From positions 1 through 43,938 of the forward strand of contig JAHCLE010000007.1 in NCBI GenBank assembly GCA_026125445.1: a stretch of 43,938 bases of DNA, written 5' to 3'. A program made the position numbers and the translations under genes. The notes under the pieces were generated by a model. The model was not told the DNA's origin. It saw nothing but the letters and a program-made list of their open reading frames with translations, and ran no database searches. The stretch comes from Burkholderiales bacterium (GTDB taxonomy: Bacteria; Pseudomonadota; Gammaproteobacteria; Burkholderiales; Usitatibacteraceae). Positions 28,905 through 38,400 of this stretch are shown here, piece by piece; position 1 is the first letter of the stretch; every line of letters starts with the position of its first letter.

Positions 28905-30134
28905 ATGCTCCGCGCCCTCCTTCGCCCCCGCGTCCTCGTCGTCATCGTCCTGGTCCTGGCCGCCGCCGGGGGCTACGCCTGGTGGCAATCGCAGGCCTCG
29001 ACCAGCCCCGCCGAACGCTGGCGGCTCGAGAGCGCCGACCGCGGCGACGTGGTGCAGGTGGTCTCCGCCAACGGGAACGTGAATCCCGTCACCTCCGTGA
29101 ACGTCGGCACGCAGGTCTCTGGGACGATCATCCGCCTGCACGCGGACTACAACAGCGTCGTGAAGGAAGGCCAGCTCCTCGCCGAGCTCGATCCGGCGCT
29201 CTTCAACGCGGCGCTGGCCCAGAGCGAGGCGAACCTCAACGCCGCCCAGGCGGCGCTTCGCCTGGCGCAGACGAAGGAGGCCCGCACCCGCTCGCTCGTC
29301 GGAAAGGGATTCATCTCGCAGGCCGAGCTCGACACCGCCGTGAAGGAGCTCGAGGCCGGGCAGGCGCAGGTCGAGCTCGTGAAGGCACAGGTGGAGCGCG
29401 ACAAGACCAACCTGCGCTACACCATCATCCGCTCGCCCATCTCGGGCGTGGTGGTCGCGCGCAACGTCGAGCTGGGGCAGACGGTGGCGGCGAGCTTCAA
29501 CACGCCCACCCTCTTCCAGATCGCGCGCGACCTCGCGGAGATGCAGATCGAGACGAGCATCGCGGAGGCCGACATCGGCGGCATCAAGGAGGGCCTGCAG
29601 GCGCGCTTCCGCGTCGACGCCTTCCCCGGCCAGTTCTTCCGCGGCGCCGTGCGGCAGGTGCGGCTGAACCCGACCATCCAGTCCAACGTCGTGAGCTACA
29701 CGGTCATCGTCACCGCCGACAACGCCGAGGGAAAGCTCAAGCCCGGCATGACCGCCTTCGTGCAGATCACGGCCAACCGCCGCGAGGGCGTGCTGCGCGT
29801 GCCCAACGCGGCGCTTCGCTTCCGGCCGCCGGCCGAGACGGCGCCGTCGGGCGGCGCGGCGAAATCCCCGGGTGCCCCTCCCGGCGGCGGCGCGGGCGGT
29901 GGCGGCATGGGCGGCGGCGGGGGTGGCGGAGCCGGAGCGCGACGAGACGCGGGTCCGCGCGTGTACAAGCTCGCCGACGGCAAGCTCGTGGCCGTTCCCG
30001 TCCAGGTGGGCGTGGCCGACACCGCGTGGACGGAGATCGTCGGCGGCGAGGTGAAGGAAGGCGACAAGCTCGTCACGCGCGACCTCTCCGGCCAGGGCGG
30101 GCCGCAGTCGCAGATGCGCCTACGCATGTTCTGA
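28905..30134 (+). CDS. MacA-like periplasmic adaptor of a tripartite efflux system
   Basis: A 409-residue membrane-fusion protein. One N-terminal membrane anchor (VLVVIVLVLAAAGGYAWW) precedes a split lipoyl domain (VNVGTQVSGTIIRLHADYNS...IIRSPISGVVVARNVELGQT), an alpha-hairpin (about 95-170) and beta-barrel domains. A Gly/Pro-rich stretch (about residues 316-345, including GGGGMGGGGGGGAG) interrupts the membrane-proximal part; the frame continues normally through it. It is followed 7 bases later by an ABC ATPase gene. The outer-membrane TolC-type partner is not in the window. Confidence 0.9.
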   Translation: MLRALLRPRVLVVIVLVLAAAGGYAWWQSQASTSPAERWRLESADRGDVVQVVSANGNVNPVTSVNVGTQVSGTIIRLHADYNSVVKEGQLLAELDPALFNAALAQSEANLNAAQAALRLAQTKEARTRSLVGKGFISQAELDTAVKELEAGQAQVELVKAQVERDKTNLRYTIIRSPISGVVVARNVELGQTVAASFNTPTLFQIARDLAEMQIETSIAEADIGGIKEGLQARFRVDAFPGQFFRGAVRQVRLNPTIQSNVVSYTVIVTADNAEGKLKPGMTAFVQITANRREGVLRVPNAALRFRPPAETAPSGGAAKSPGAPPGGGAGGGGMGGGGGGGAGARRDAGPRVYKLADGKLVAVPVQVGVADTAWTEIVGGEVKEGDKLVTRDLSGQGGPQSQMRLRMF

Positions 30135-30141
30135 GCCCGCC

Positions 30142-30855
30142 ATGGCCGGCCGCTTCATCGAGGTCGAGAACCTCGGCAAGGTCTACGAGACGGCGGCCCC
30201 GGGAACGCCGCCGGCCCTGCAGTCGGTCTCCCTCGCCATCGAGCAGGGGGAGTTCGTGGCGGTCATGGGGCCGTCGGGCTCCGGGAAGTCGACCTTCATG
30301 AACATCATCGGGCTCCTCGACACGCCCACGAGCGGCGCCTACCGGCTCAACGGCCGCGACGTCGCGGGGCTCACGACGGACGAGCTGGCCCACGTGCGCA
30401 ACCGCGTCTTCGGCTTCGTCTTCCAGGGCTTCAACCTGCTCAAGCGCATCACGGCCGGCGAGAACGTGGCCCTGCCGATGATCTATTCCGGCGTGTCCGG
30501 CGGCGAGCGCCGCCGCCGCGCCGACGGGCTCCTGGCCCGCGTGGGGCTGGCTCCCTACGGCGGGGCGATGCCCAACCGGCTCTCGGGCGGCCAGCAGCAG
30601 CGCGTGGCGATCGCGCGGGCGCTGGCCAACCAGCCGCAGCTCATCCTCGCCGACGAGCCGACGGGAAACCTCGACACCCAGACGAGCGTGGAGATCATGG
30701 ACCTCTTCACGCAGCTCAACCGCGAGACTGGCGTCACCATCCTGCTGGTCACCCACGAGAACGACATCGCGCAGTACGCCAACCGCCTCATCCGCTTCAA
30801 GGACGGCCACGTCGTCCACGACGGCGCCGTGGTCCACGAGGAAGCCCTGCCGTGA
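30142..30855 (+). CDS. MacB-type ABC transporter ATPase
   Basis: A 237-residue ATPase of the MacB/LolD group: Walker A GPSGSGKST, Q-loop FVFQGFNLL, signature LSGGQQQRVAIARAL, Walker B LILADEPTGNLD, and the H-loop VTHEND. It partners the permease encoded next, whose GTG overlaps this stop (GTGA). ATPase and permease are separate here, unlike fused E. coli MacB. Confidence 0.95.
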   Translation: MAGRFIEVENLGKVYETAAPGTPPALQSVSLAIEQGEFVAVMGPSGSGKSTFMNIIGLLDTPTSGAYRLNGRDVAGLTTDELAHVRNRVFGFVFQGFNLLKRITAGENVALPMIYSGVSGGERRRRADGLLARVGLAPYGGAMPNRLSGGQQQRVAIARALANQPQLILADEPTGNLDTQTSVEIMDLFTQLNRETGVTILLVTHENDIAQYANRLIRFKDGHVVHDGAVVHEEALP

Positions 30856-32075
30856 ACCTGCTCGCCGTCGTGCGCGAGGCCGCCCGGTCGCTCGGCGCGA
30901 ACAAGCTGCGCACCGCCCTCACGATGCTGGGGATGGTGATCGGCGTGGCGGCCGTGGTCCTCATGCTCGCCGTGGGCTCGGGCGCGCAGAACCAGGTGAA
31001 CCGCGCGGTGTCCTCGATGGGCAGCAACCTCCTCGTGATCCTGTCCGGCAGCACCAGCACCGGGACGCTGCGCATGGGCTCGGGCAACGCGCCCACCCTC
31101 ACCACCGGGGATGCGGAAGCGATCGCGCGGCTGCCCAACGTGCAGGCCGTCGCGCCCACCTTCCCAGGCGGGGCGCAGGTAGCCTACGGCATCAACAACT
31201 GGGGCACGCAGGTCCTGGGCGTCACGCCGGAGTACACCGCCGTCCGGGACTGGCCGGTGGAATCCGGCGACGCGTTCAGCGAGACCGACATCCGCAGCTC
31301 CACGCGCGTGGCGCTGCTGGGCGCGACGGTCGTGGAGAAGCTCTTCGACACCGAGGACCCGGTGGGCAAGACGATCCGCATCCGCGGCCAGCCCTTCCAG
31401 GTGCTGGGGGTGCTCAAGAAGAAGGGCCAGAGCCTCGACGGGCGCGACCAGGACGATTCCGTGCTCGTTCCGATCACGACGGCCCAGAGCAAGCTCTTCG
31501 GCAACCGCTTTCCCGGGACGGTGCGCTTCATGTTCGTGCAGGCCGTGAGCCAGGAGGCCACGAGCGCCGCCGAGAACGACATCACCCTGCTCCTGCGCCA
31601 GCGCCACCGCATCCAGCCCGACGCCGACGACGATTTCACGGTGAGGAACCTCACGCAGGTCGCGGAGGCGGCCTCGCAGACGGCGCGCATCCTCTCGCTC
31701 ATGCTCGGCGCCATCGGCTCGATCTCGCTGGTGGTGGGCGGCATCGGGATCATGAACATCATGCTGGTGTCGGTGACCGAGCGAACGCGCGAGATCGGCA
31801 TCCGCATGGCGATCGGCGCGCGCCAGCGCGACGTGCTGCTGCAGTTCCTGCTCGAGGCGCTGATGATCTGCATCGTGGGCGGCCTCGTGGGCATCGCGAT
31901 CGGCGTGGGCGGCGCCTTCGCCGTCGGACGGGCGATGCAGATCGAGGTGGCCTTCTCGGCCTGGGTGATGGCCGTCGCCTTCGCAGTCTCGGCGGCGACC
32001 GGGATCTTCTTCGGCTTCTGGCCCGCGCGCCGGGCCGCGAGCCTCAAGCCGGTCGAGGCGCTGCGCTACGAGTGA
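30852..32075 (+). CDS. MacB-type ABC transporter permease
   Basis: A 407-residue permease with one N-terminal helix (ALTMLGMVIGVAAVVLMLAV), a large periplasmic MacB-PCD domain (about 45-270) and three C-terminal helices. The FtsX/MacB signature GGIGIMNIMLVSVTERTREI with GIRMAIGAR is plain, and the end FWPARRAASLKPVEALRYE is typical. It likely couples ATP use to periplasmic export through the adaptor; substrate unknown. Confidence 0.94.
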   Translation: MNLLAVVREAARSLGANKLRTALTMLGMVIGVAAVVLMLAVGSGAQNQVNRAVSSMGSNLLVILSGSTSTGTLRMGSGNAPTLTTGDAEAIARLPNVQAVAPTFPGGAQVAYGINNWGTQVLGVTPEYTAVRDWPVESGDAFSETDIRSSTRVALLGATVVEKLFDTEDPVGKTIRIRGQPFQVLGVLKKKGQSLDGRDQDDSVLVPITTAQSKLFGNRFPGTVRFMFVQAVSQEATSAAENDITLLLRQRHRIQPDADDDFTVRNLTQVAEAASQTARILSLMLGAIGSISLVVGGIGIMNIMLVSVTERTREIGIRMAIGARQRDVLLQFLLEALMICIVGGLVGIAIGVGGAFAVGRAMQIEVAFSAWVMAVAFAVSAATGIFFGFWPARRAASLKPVEALRYE

Positions 32076-32091
32076 GGCCGGCGCGCGGGCT

Positions 32092-32841
32092 CTACCAGGG
32101 GTAGAGCTCGAGGAAGCCCGCGACCGCCCCCGTCTTCGCGTCGAGGAGCACGGAGTAGTCGCGCTTCCTCGCCTTCAGGGGCAGGAAGTTCGTGTCCGCC
32201 TCGCGCCGGCCGAGATCGGCGAGCGCGCGGTCGATGAGGGCACCCGCCTCGGGGTGGCGCCGCCGCAGCGTCGAGAGGGGCTTCGACTTGCCCACCGCGT
32301 CCTTCGCGAGCGTCTCGTAGGGCACGTAGTACTGCGGGAACGTCTGCAGGTCCGCCCCGGCGAAGGCCGACTGGATGATTCGCATCTGCTCCCGGGGATC
32401 CGTCGGCCCCTTCACCGCGATCGTGCGGGGCCGCCCCCAGGGCACCGACTGGAACCGCGGATCGGTGACCCGGGCGAGTTCCTCGGGCTTCAGGTCGTTG
32501 GCGGCCACGAGGTCGAAGCGGTCCACCGTGAACACCATGTAGACGGGACGGGCCTCGGCGATGACGCTGACGCCGTAGGCGAGGGCCAGGGCCTGGACCG
32601 TGCCGATGATGGCAAGGTCCATCCGCAGCAGGAGGGGCCGCTTGCGCGGGTTGAAGACGATCAGGGTGATCAGGGGGCCGAGGACCACGTCCACGCCCAG
32701 GAGGATCATCACGAGGTCGTTTCCCCCCATGGCCGTGAAGAACGGGCCGGGGTACCACACGGCGAGCATCCCGGTGATCACGCTCGTGCCGACGAGCGCG
32801 CTGATCCCCAGGTGAATGGCGAAGGCCTTCCAGCGATTCAT
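32092..32841 (-). CDS. TfpX/TfpZ family type IV pilin accessory protein
   Basis: A 249-residue inner-membrane protein. Three N-terminal helices (about 7-30, 43-62, 75-95) with LLGVDVVLGPLITLIVFNPRK are characteristic of TfpZ-type accessory proteins, which are encoded beside pilin genes and help their assembly or stability. The C-terminal soluble half includes YMVFTVDRFDLVAAN and PLKARKRDYSVLLDAKTG. It lies downstream of the three pilins, separated from the last one by that pilin's terminator, so it may need read-through or its own promoter. Confidence 0.87.
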   Translation of the reverse strand: MNRWKAFAIHLGISALVGTSVITGMLAVWYPGPFFTAMGGNDLVMILLGVDVVLGPLITLIVFNPRKRPLLLRMDLAIIGTVQALALAYGVSVIAEARPVYMVFTVDRFDLVAANDLKPEELARVTDPRFQSVPWGRPRTIAVKGPTDPREQMRIIQSAFAGADLQTFPQYYVPYETLAKDAVGKSKPLSTLRRRHPEAGALIDRALADLGRREADTNFLPLKARKRDYSVLLDAKTGAVAGFLELYPW

Positions 32842-32890
32842 GGGCGTCGGGAACGGGTCTGGATTGGCCCGATTATGGGGTCGCCCGCCC

Positions 32891-32924
32891 CGAAAACAAG
32901 AAGGGCGGGATCGCTCCCGCCCTT
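32891..32924 (-). terminator. Intrinsic terminator of pilin copy 1
   Basis: AAGGGCGGGA (32901-32910) pairs perfectly over 10 bp with TCCCGCCCTT (32915-32924), loop TCGC, followed on the minus strand by CTTGTTTTCG. It sits 23 bases after the pilin stop and is identical in the stem to the other two pilin terminators. Confidence 0.88.
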
Positions 32925-32946
32925 CCGGACAGCCTGTTACCGGGGA

Positions 32947-33399
32947 TTACTTCGCGGCTTGACGGCAGTTGGCCGGGAAGAACTTCCACTCGGTCGCGGC
33001 GGCGTCCGTGCTGCACCAGAAGGCCGAGATCGACTTCGTGCCGTCCGCGACGGCGCCGGTTTCGTCGAGGGCCTGCAGCGAGAGAACCTTGCCGTTCACC
33101 GTCGCGTCGACGGCCTGGATCGTCACGTCGATCTTGGCGCCGGTCACGGCAATGGCGGACACGTACGTGGTCTTGGTCTGCGAGCAGCCCGCCTCGCTCA
33201 CGTTGGCCGGAAGCGCGTTCTTGGCGGCGATGTACTCGGCCACGGACGTCTTGCAGGCGCCGGCGGTGGCGGCCACTTCAGTGATCTTCGAACGCTTCAG
33301 GTAGTCCTGGTACGCCGGGATGGCGACAGCCGCCAGGATGCCGATGATCGCAACGACGATCATCAGTTCGATCAGCGTGAAGCCGCTTTGCTTTCTCAT
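32947..33399 (-). CDS. Type IV major pilin, copy 1
   Basis: A 150-residue class IVa prepilin. The leader is short (MRKQSG) with cleavage before F7 in [20 protein letters not shown]; Glu at mature position 5 is present. Four Cys (49, 72, 129, 145) can form two disulfides; the last pair closes the D-region loop. Compared with copies 2 and 3 it has R2, Y56, E113, A118 and S-A-F at 125-127. The start at 33399 has AAGGAA upstream. It has its own -24/-12 promoter at 33474-33487 and terminator. Confidence 0.95.
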   Translation of the reverse strand: MRKQSGFTLIELMIVVAIIGILAAVAIPAYQDYLKRSKITEVAATAGACKTSVAEYIAAKNALPANVSEAGCSQTKTTYVSAIAVTGAKIDVTIQAVDATVNGKVLSLQALDETGAVADGTKSISAFWCSTDAAATEWKFFPANCRQAAK

Positions 33400-33473
33400 G
33401 TTTTGTGTTCCTTCTTGGTAGGGCGTTCGGTTAGGGGTCTTCCCCGGATTCTGCATGGAGCGGCTTCTGGGAC

Positions 33474-33487
33474 GCACGATTCATGCC
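33474..33487 (-). promoter_or_regulatory. Sigma-54-like -24/-12 promoter of pilin copy 1
   Basis: GGCATGAATCGTGC on the minus strand has the GG-N10-GC spacing and differs from consensus GGCACG-N4-TTGC at two scored positions. GC lies 75 bases before the ATG, the same place as in the other two copies. Confidence 0.6.
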
Positions 33488-33518
33488 GCCCGCCCCTACC
33501 TTGGCCCCCCGCTAGCGG

Positions 33519-33704
33519 TTGCCCGCCATGACGGTCAGGACCGGATGCCCTTCTTCCATTCTTATCAGGGACTTGCGGCGCACTTTCCGGCTCCTTCGGA
33601 GCCTCTCCCGGCGGGAGGGCGCGGATATCGGCGCCGCACGACTTGCCGCGGCAGCAGGAGACTACGCCTCAATCAGGGAGGAACTGCCCCGGTTCGTCGC
33701 ATGA
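33519..33704 (+). CDS. Doubtful 61-codon ORF between pilin copies 1 and 2
   Basis: The plus strand of this roughly 340-base intergenic region can encode 61 residues (TTG at 33519 or ATG at 33528) predicted to be helical and basic at first (LIRDLRRTFRLLRSLSRREG), ending DYASIREELPRFVA. There is no strong ribosome-binding site and the region is not repeated between copies 2 and 3. It may be chance or a remnant of a gene. Otherwise I see nothing else in 33490-33740. Confidence 0.2.
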   Translation: MPAMTVRTGCPSSILIRDLRRTFRLLRSLSRREGADIGAARLAAAAGDYASIREELPRFVA

Positions 33705-33744
33705 CGCGGGCACGATGACGGGCATCGCTCCATTCGGCGGGGCC

Positions 33745-33778
33745 CGAAAACAAGAAGGGCGGGATCGCTCCCGCCCTT
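33745..33778 (-). terminator. Intrinsic terminator of pilin copy 2
   Basis: Same 10-bp stem as copy 1 (33755-33764 with 33769-33778), loop TCGC, followed on the minus strand by CTTGTTTTCG. It lies 23 bases after the copy 2 stop. Confidence 0.88.
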
Positions 33779-33800
33779 CCGGACAGCCTGTTACCGGGGA

Positions 33801-34253
33801 TTACTTCGCGGCTTGACGGCAGTTGGCCGGGAAGAACTTCCACTCGGTCGCGGCGGCGTCCGTCGAGCACCACCACTGGGCGATCGACTTCGTGCCGTCG
33901 GAAACGGCGCCGGTGTCGTCGAGGGCCTGCAGGGAGAGGACCTTGCCGTTCACGGTCGCGTCGACGGCCTGGATCGTCACGTCGATCTTGGCGCCGGTGA
34001 CGGCGATCGCGGACACGTAGGTGGTCTTGGTCTGCGAACAGCCAGCCTCGCTCACGTTGGCGGGCAGCGCATTCTTCGCGGCGATGAACTCGGCCACGGA
34101 CGTCTTGCAGGCGCCGGCGGTGGCCGCCACTTCAGTGATCTTCGAACGCTTCAGGTAGTCCTGATAGGCCGGGATGGCGACGGCCGCCAGGATGCCGATG
34201 ATCGCCACGACGATCATCAGTTCGATCAGCGTAAAGCCGGATTGCTTTTTCAT
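33801..34253 (-). CDS. Type IV major pilin, copy 2
   Basis: A 150-residue prepilin nearly identical to copies 1 and 3; leader MKKQSG, cleavage before F7, four Cys at 49, 72, 129 and 145. It shares D113 and S118 with copy 3 but has A-Q-W at 125-127. The ribosome-binding site (AGAAAGAAAT) is weaker than in the other copies, so expression may be lower. Own -24/-12 promoter at 34326-34339 and own terminator. Confidence 0.95.
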   Translation of the reverse strand: MKKQSGFTLIELMIVVAIIGILAAVAIPAYQDYLKRSKITEVAATAGACKTSVAEFIAAKNALPANVSEAGCSQTKTTYVSAIAVTGAKIDVTIQAVDATVNGKVLSLQALDDTGAVSDGTKSIAQWWCSTDAAATEWKFFPANCRQAAK

Positions 34254-34325
34254 GGAGGATTTCTTTCTGGAGTGGAGTTGCGATTGAGGAAATGCCCCGT
34301 GACTGCGGGGAGCACGATAAGGCAC

Positions 34326-34339
34326 GCACGATCCATGCC
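34326..34339 (-). promoter_or_regulatory. Sigma-54-like -24/-12 promoter of pilin copy 2
   Basis: GGCATGGATCGTGC on the minus strand: GG-N10-GC at 73 bases before the ATG. The 19-base block around it (34321-34339) matches that of copy 1 at 17 positions. The rest of this gap (34340-34590) contains an AT-rich patch at 34399-34434 and no gene that I can support. Confidence 0.6.
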
Positions 34340-34590
34340 TTTCGGGGAGAGACCCGGACAGGCGCGCAGCGGCTCCGGGCACCCGCTGCCAAGGAAGGAG
34401 TTATCAAATAATTTTCAATGAGTTACGGTATATCCCGGGGGCCCCGGAGGCGCTGTCGGACTGGCGATCGCCGGGATTGCGGGGCCTGAAGCCTGCCGGC
34501 AGGGGGCGAAAGGCGCCCAAATCGGAGGGGATATGACGAATTTTGTCGCACGACCCCGACGCCAGGCGGACCCTGCCCCCCAAGCGGGCC

Positions 34591-34625
34591 CCAAAAACAG
34601 GAAGGGCGGGATCGCTCCCGCCCTT
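34591..34625 (-). terminator. Intrinsic terminator of pilin copy 3
   Basis: Identical stem (34602-34611 with 34616-34625), loop TCGC, followed on the minus strand by CCTGTTTTTGG. Confidence 0.88.
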
Positions 34626-34647
34626 CCGGACAGCCTGCTACCGGGGA

Positions 34648-35100
34648 TTACTTCGCGGCCTGACGGCAGTTGGCCGGGAAGAACTTCCACTCGGTCGCGG
34701 CGGCGTCCGTCGAGCACCACCAAGTGGAGATCGACTTCGTGCCATCGGAAACGGCGCCGGTGTCGTCGAGGGCCTGCAGCGAGAGGACCTTGCCGTTCAC
34801 CGTCGCGTCGACAGCCTGGATCGTCACGTCGATCTTGGCGCCGGTGACGGCGACCGCGGACACGTAGGTCGTCTTGGTCTGCGAGCAGCCAGCCTCGGAG
34901 ATGTTGGCGGGCAGCGCGTTCTTCGCGGCGATGAACTCGGCCACGGAGGTCTTGCACGCGCCGGCGGTGGCCGCCACTTCAGTGATCTTCGAGCGCTTCA
35001 GGTAGTCCTGGTAGGCCGGAATGGCGACTGCCGCCAGGATGCCGATGATCGCCACGACGATCATCAGTTCGATCAGCGTAAAGCCGGATTGCTTTTTCAT
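34648..35100 (-). CDS. Type IV major pilin, copy 3
   Basis: A 150-residue prepilin; leader MKKQSG, Glu at mature position 5, Cys at 49, 72, 129 and 145. Differences from the other copies: I67 and V83, and S-T-W at 125-127. AAGGAG precedes the ATG at good spacing and the promoter at 35173-35186 is the best -24/-12 match of the three, so this is the likeliest main expressed pilin. Confidence 0.95.
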   Translation of the reverse strand: MKKQSGFTLIELMIVVAIIGILAAVAIPAYQDYLKRSKITEVAATAGACKTSVAEFIAAKNALPANISEAGCSQTKTTYVSAVAVTGAKIDVTIQAVDATVNGKVLSLQALDDTGAVSDGTKSISTWWCSTDAAATEWKFFPANCRQAAK

Positions 35101-35172
35101 GGATGCTCCTTGTTTCGGGATGGATTGTGATGCGCTCTTCCCCAGCGTCGTCGCGAGGGGTAACCCTTAGCA

Positions 35173-35186
35173 GCAAGAGCCGTACC
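35173..35186 (-). promoter_or_regulatory. Sigma-54 -24/-12 promoter of pilin copy 3
   Basis: TGGTACGGCTCTTGCT on the minus strand matches TGGCACG-N4-TTGC at all but one position, with GC 73 bases before the ATG. Upstream, 35187-35400 holds no gene; an AT-rich stretch (35258-35282) could be an IHF or activator site. PilR-type activation is expected from known pilA genes, but no pilRS is in the window. Confidence 0.78.
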
Positions 35187-35400
35187 AGTGCCCCCTGCGA
35201 CGAGGTCGTGCCGGATGCCGCCTGGGCAAATGCGGCCACCCCGGGAATGGAGCAATTTATCCCTATTTTTTCAAATATATGGACACCATTTCCCTAGGCC
35301 TTCCCGGAACGCCCGGGACGGCCGGCATCGGGCCGCCACCCCCGCCGTCACCGCAGGCCAGAAGACCCTGCCGGATCGGGGCCGCAACTGACGAATCAGG

Positions 35401-38400
35401 TCACTTGTGGGCTTCCCCTTGGGCGCTGGGCCGCCCGCCCGCGCTCGTCTCGGCCGCTTCGCCATCCGCTGCCGCGTCGAGCTGGAGGTGCGAAAGCACC
35501 AGGCGGTAGTAGAGCTGCTGCACCGTACTGGCCGGGATCTGGCCACGGTGGGCGAGCCACACGCGGCGGGCGCCCTCGACGTCGCCCAGGACGATGCGGC
35601 TGCTCATCGCGGCGAGCACGAAGGTCGCGAGGTCCGACCGTCCCCAGCGGCGCTCCGTCGAGGCGAGGAGGCGCCCGGAGAGTTCCGCCATGCCCTTCGC
35701 GTCGCGCGCGTGGAAGGCCGCGTACAGCATGAGACGTTCGCGGTCGATCGCGTCGAGCTGGCGGGCGCACGCCGAGGACGCGGAGCGCGCGATCATCCGG
35801 TCCACCTCGGGCCCGCGCAGGACCGGCGTCACGATGCGCAGGATGTCCTCGAGGGCGTCGAGCCAGAGCGCGGGGTCGATGCCGCACCGGTCGAGCCCCT
35901 CGCGCACGGTCGCGAGCTCGAGCCGGCGCACGGCGTCCACCCTGCCCGCCTGGGCGCTGCGCCCGGTATGGAAGAGCTCGACGAGGGTCGCCGCGACGAG
36001 CGCGTCGGTGATGCGCTTGGAGCCGACGGACTTTCCGTGGTCGAGCTGGTCCACGCGGATGCGCGTGTCGCCGTCGATCAGCGCGGTGAAGGGCACGAAC
36101 GTCGTCGAGAGATCCGCGATGTCGATCGCGTTCAGCTTCAGGAAGCGCGCCTTGGCCGCGTTCTGGTCCACCACCGGGAAGTAGTCGGAGTTCACCGGGT
36201 AGCGCACGCGGTTCACCATGGCCTCGATCGCCCGGCGCGAGGCCACGCGGTCCAGCGCGAGCTCCGGAAGCGACGTGTAGCCCACGTGGGCGAGCGACTT
36301 CCTGAGCTCCGGAGCCGCGAACACGCTGTCTCCCAGCGGCGGCACGGGGCCGTCGCGGGAGGCCACCACGAGGATGTCGCCCGGCTGCGAGGTGTAGATC
36401 ACGTAGTCGGGGAAGTGCCTGCCCAGCGCCTTGAGGATGGAGCCCACGAGGTCGAAGTCGATCTCGTAGACCTGCAGCCACTGCACGAGCAGCCCGCCCT
36501 CGCGCAGGTGCGTGCGGATGCGCGCGTAGAACTCGTCCGAGAAGAGCGTGGCCACGCCGCTCACCCAGGGATTGGAGGGCTCCGAGGTGATCAGGTCGTA
36601 GCGGCTCTGGTGCGAGGAGAAGAAGGTCTTGGCGTCGTCGATGCGCAGGTGGCTTCGCGGGTCCGTGTAGGCGCGCGTGTTGAGCGGCGCGAAGAGCTTC
36701 GCGCCCTCGATCATCGCCGGCTCGATCTCGATCGAGTCGACGAGCTCGATCCCGGGCCCGCCGAGCAGCGTGTGCGTACTCAGGCCCGATCCGAACCCGA
36801 TGTTGGCGACCGTCTTCGTGTCGGGCTTGATGGCGAGCGGGAGGACGCCGATCAGCATCATCGTGGACTCGTCCCAGCTGGGCTTGGCGTCCTTGCCCAG
36901 CTCGATCCCCGCGTCGGGCTTGCCGTTGGTGCGGATGGCCCGGAAGGTTCCCACCGAGGTGACCGAGATCGTGGCCGTCTTGCCGTCCTCGTGGAAGTCG
37001 ACCTTCGCCCGCTGCGGGTCGAGGAAGGTGCCGGTCCGGAAGACGCCCGAGGCCATCTTCAGGTGGTCGAGGTCGAAGGCGGCGAACGAGAACACCGCAG
37101 CCACGACGGCCGCGGCGGCGCCGGCCATGACCGCGGGACGCGGGCCGGCGAACGCGAAGGCGACCGCGAGCCCGAGGGCGATGTCGGCCGCCGCGCCGAG
37201 TCCCGTGAGGCCCTTCACGCCGAGGAGCTCCATGCCGACGTGCGTGGCGAACACCGTCCCCGCGATGCAGCCGGCCGTGTTGGCCGCGTAGACGCGCCCG
37301 ATGGCCGCCTCGCCGCCGGCCCTGCGGATGAGCACCGAGGTCGCCAGCGGAAGCGTCATCCCCGCGCAGAAGGCCGAGGGCAGCATCACCAGCATCGAGG
37401 ACAGCAGGCCGGCCGCGTTGAGGAGCGCGTAGCCCGCCTCCGTGGGCTTGAGCGCGGACATCATCCAGCCGATGAGGTCCAGGGTCTGCCCGTAGGCTCC
37501 CAGCGCCAGCACGGCAAGGATGCCCTTGGCGACCAGGATCGCGCCGAGCCAGAGGACGTCGCGCCCCTCGCGCGGGGCGCGCAGCGCGAGCACGAGCCCG
37601 CCCAGGGCCATGCCGAGGATGAACGCCGAGAGCATCACCTCGAAGGCGTGCGTGGAGGCGCCCAGCCCCATGGTGAGCATCCGGATCCACGCGATCTCGT
37701 AGATGAACGAGGCGCCTCCCGTCACGAAGGCGAGCACCCCGATGCCCAGGGCGAGGCGGCTGGCGGCGGGCGCCGGCGCGGCACCCGCCCCGGAAGCGCC
37801 CTCCACGGGGCCGATCCGCTTGGTGAGCGCCCAGACCACCAGCGCGAGCGCGACGTTGAGGATGCCGGCGGTGAGGACGGTTCCGGGCAGTCCCACCTTC
37901 TCGATGAGGACGAAGCCGCTCGCGAGCACGCCGATGGCCGCGCCGAAGCTGTTGGTGAAGTACAGCCACGCGAGCGTGCTGCCGCTTCGCTCCGGGTGCA
38001 GGCGAATGATCCCCGCGCTCATCAGCGGGAAGGTGGAGCCCAGCAGGACGGAGGCGGGCAGGATGAGGAGCGAGGCCAGCCCCAGCTTGAAGGCGGCCAC
38101 GGCCGTCGGGGAGCCCAGGGCCGGGATGACGGTGTCGAAGCTCCATCCCGTGACCGACACGAAGACGCCATGGAAGACGAGGGCGAGGAGCCCGATCCCC
38201 AGTTCGGCCAGGGCGTAGCCGAGCAGCAGGTCGCGGATGCGGCCGGTGAATCGGCTCACGAGCCAGGAGCCCAGCGCCATCCCGCCCATGAAGATGGCGA
38301 GCACCAGCGTCTGCGCGTAGGCCGCGTGGCCCAGGAAGAGCTTGAGGTAATGGCTCCAGATCGACTCGTAGATGAGCCCGGCGAATCCGGAAACGGTGAA

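Larger units (their letters stand above)
32891..35100 (-). repeat. Three-copy tandem pilin unit (about 850 bp period)
   Basis: Pilin starts at 33399, 34253 and 35100 are 854 and 847 bases apart. Coding sequence, the 23-base spacer after the stop and the terminator are nearly identical in all three; the intergenic parts differ except for the promoter block. The pattern suggests duplication followed by homogenisation of the coding parts. Confidence 0.85.

Noticed and set aside
29875-29950. Frameshift or sequencing error in the Gly-rich part of the MacA-like gene
   Set aside because: The frame continues to a typical adaptor C-terminus, so the run is a real low-complexity insertion.
33801-34253. 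Silent pilin cassettes for antigenic variation
   Set aside because: All copies are full length with leader, promoter, start and terminator; none looks like a promoterless donor.
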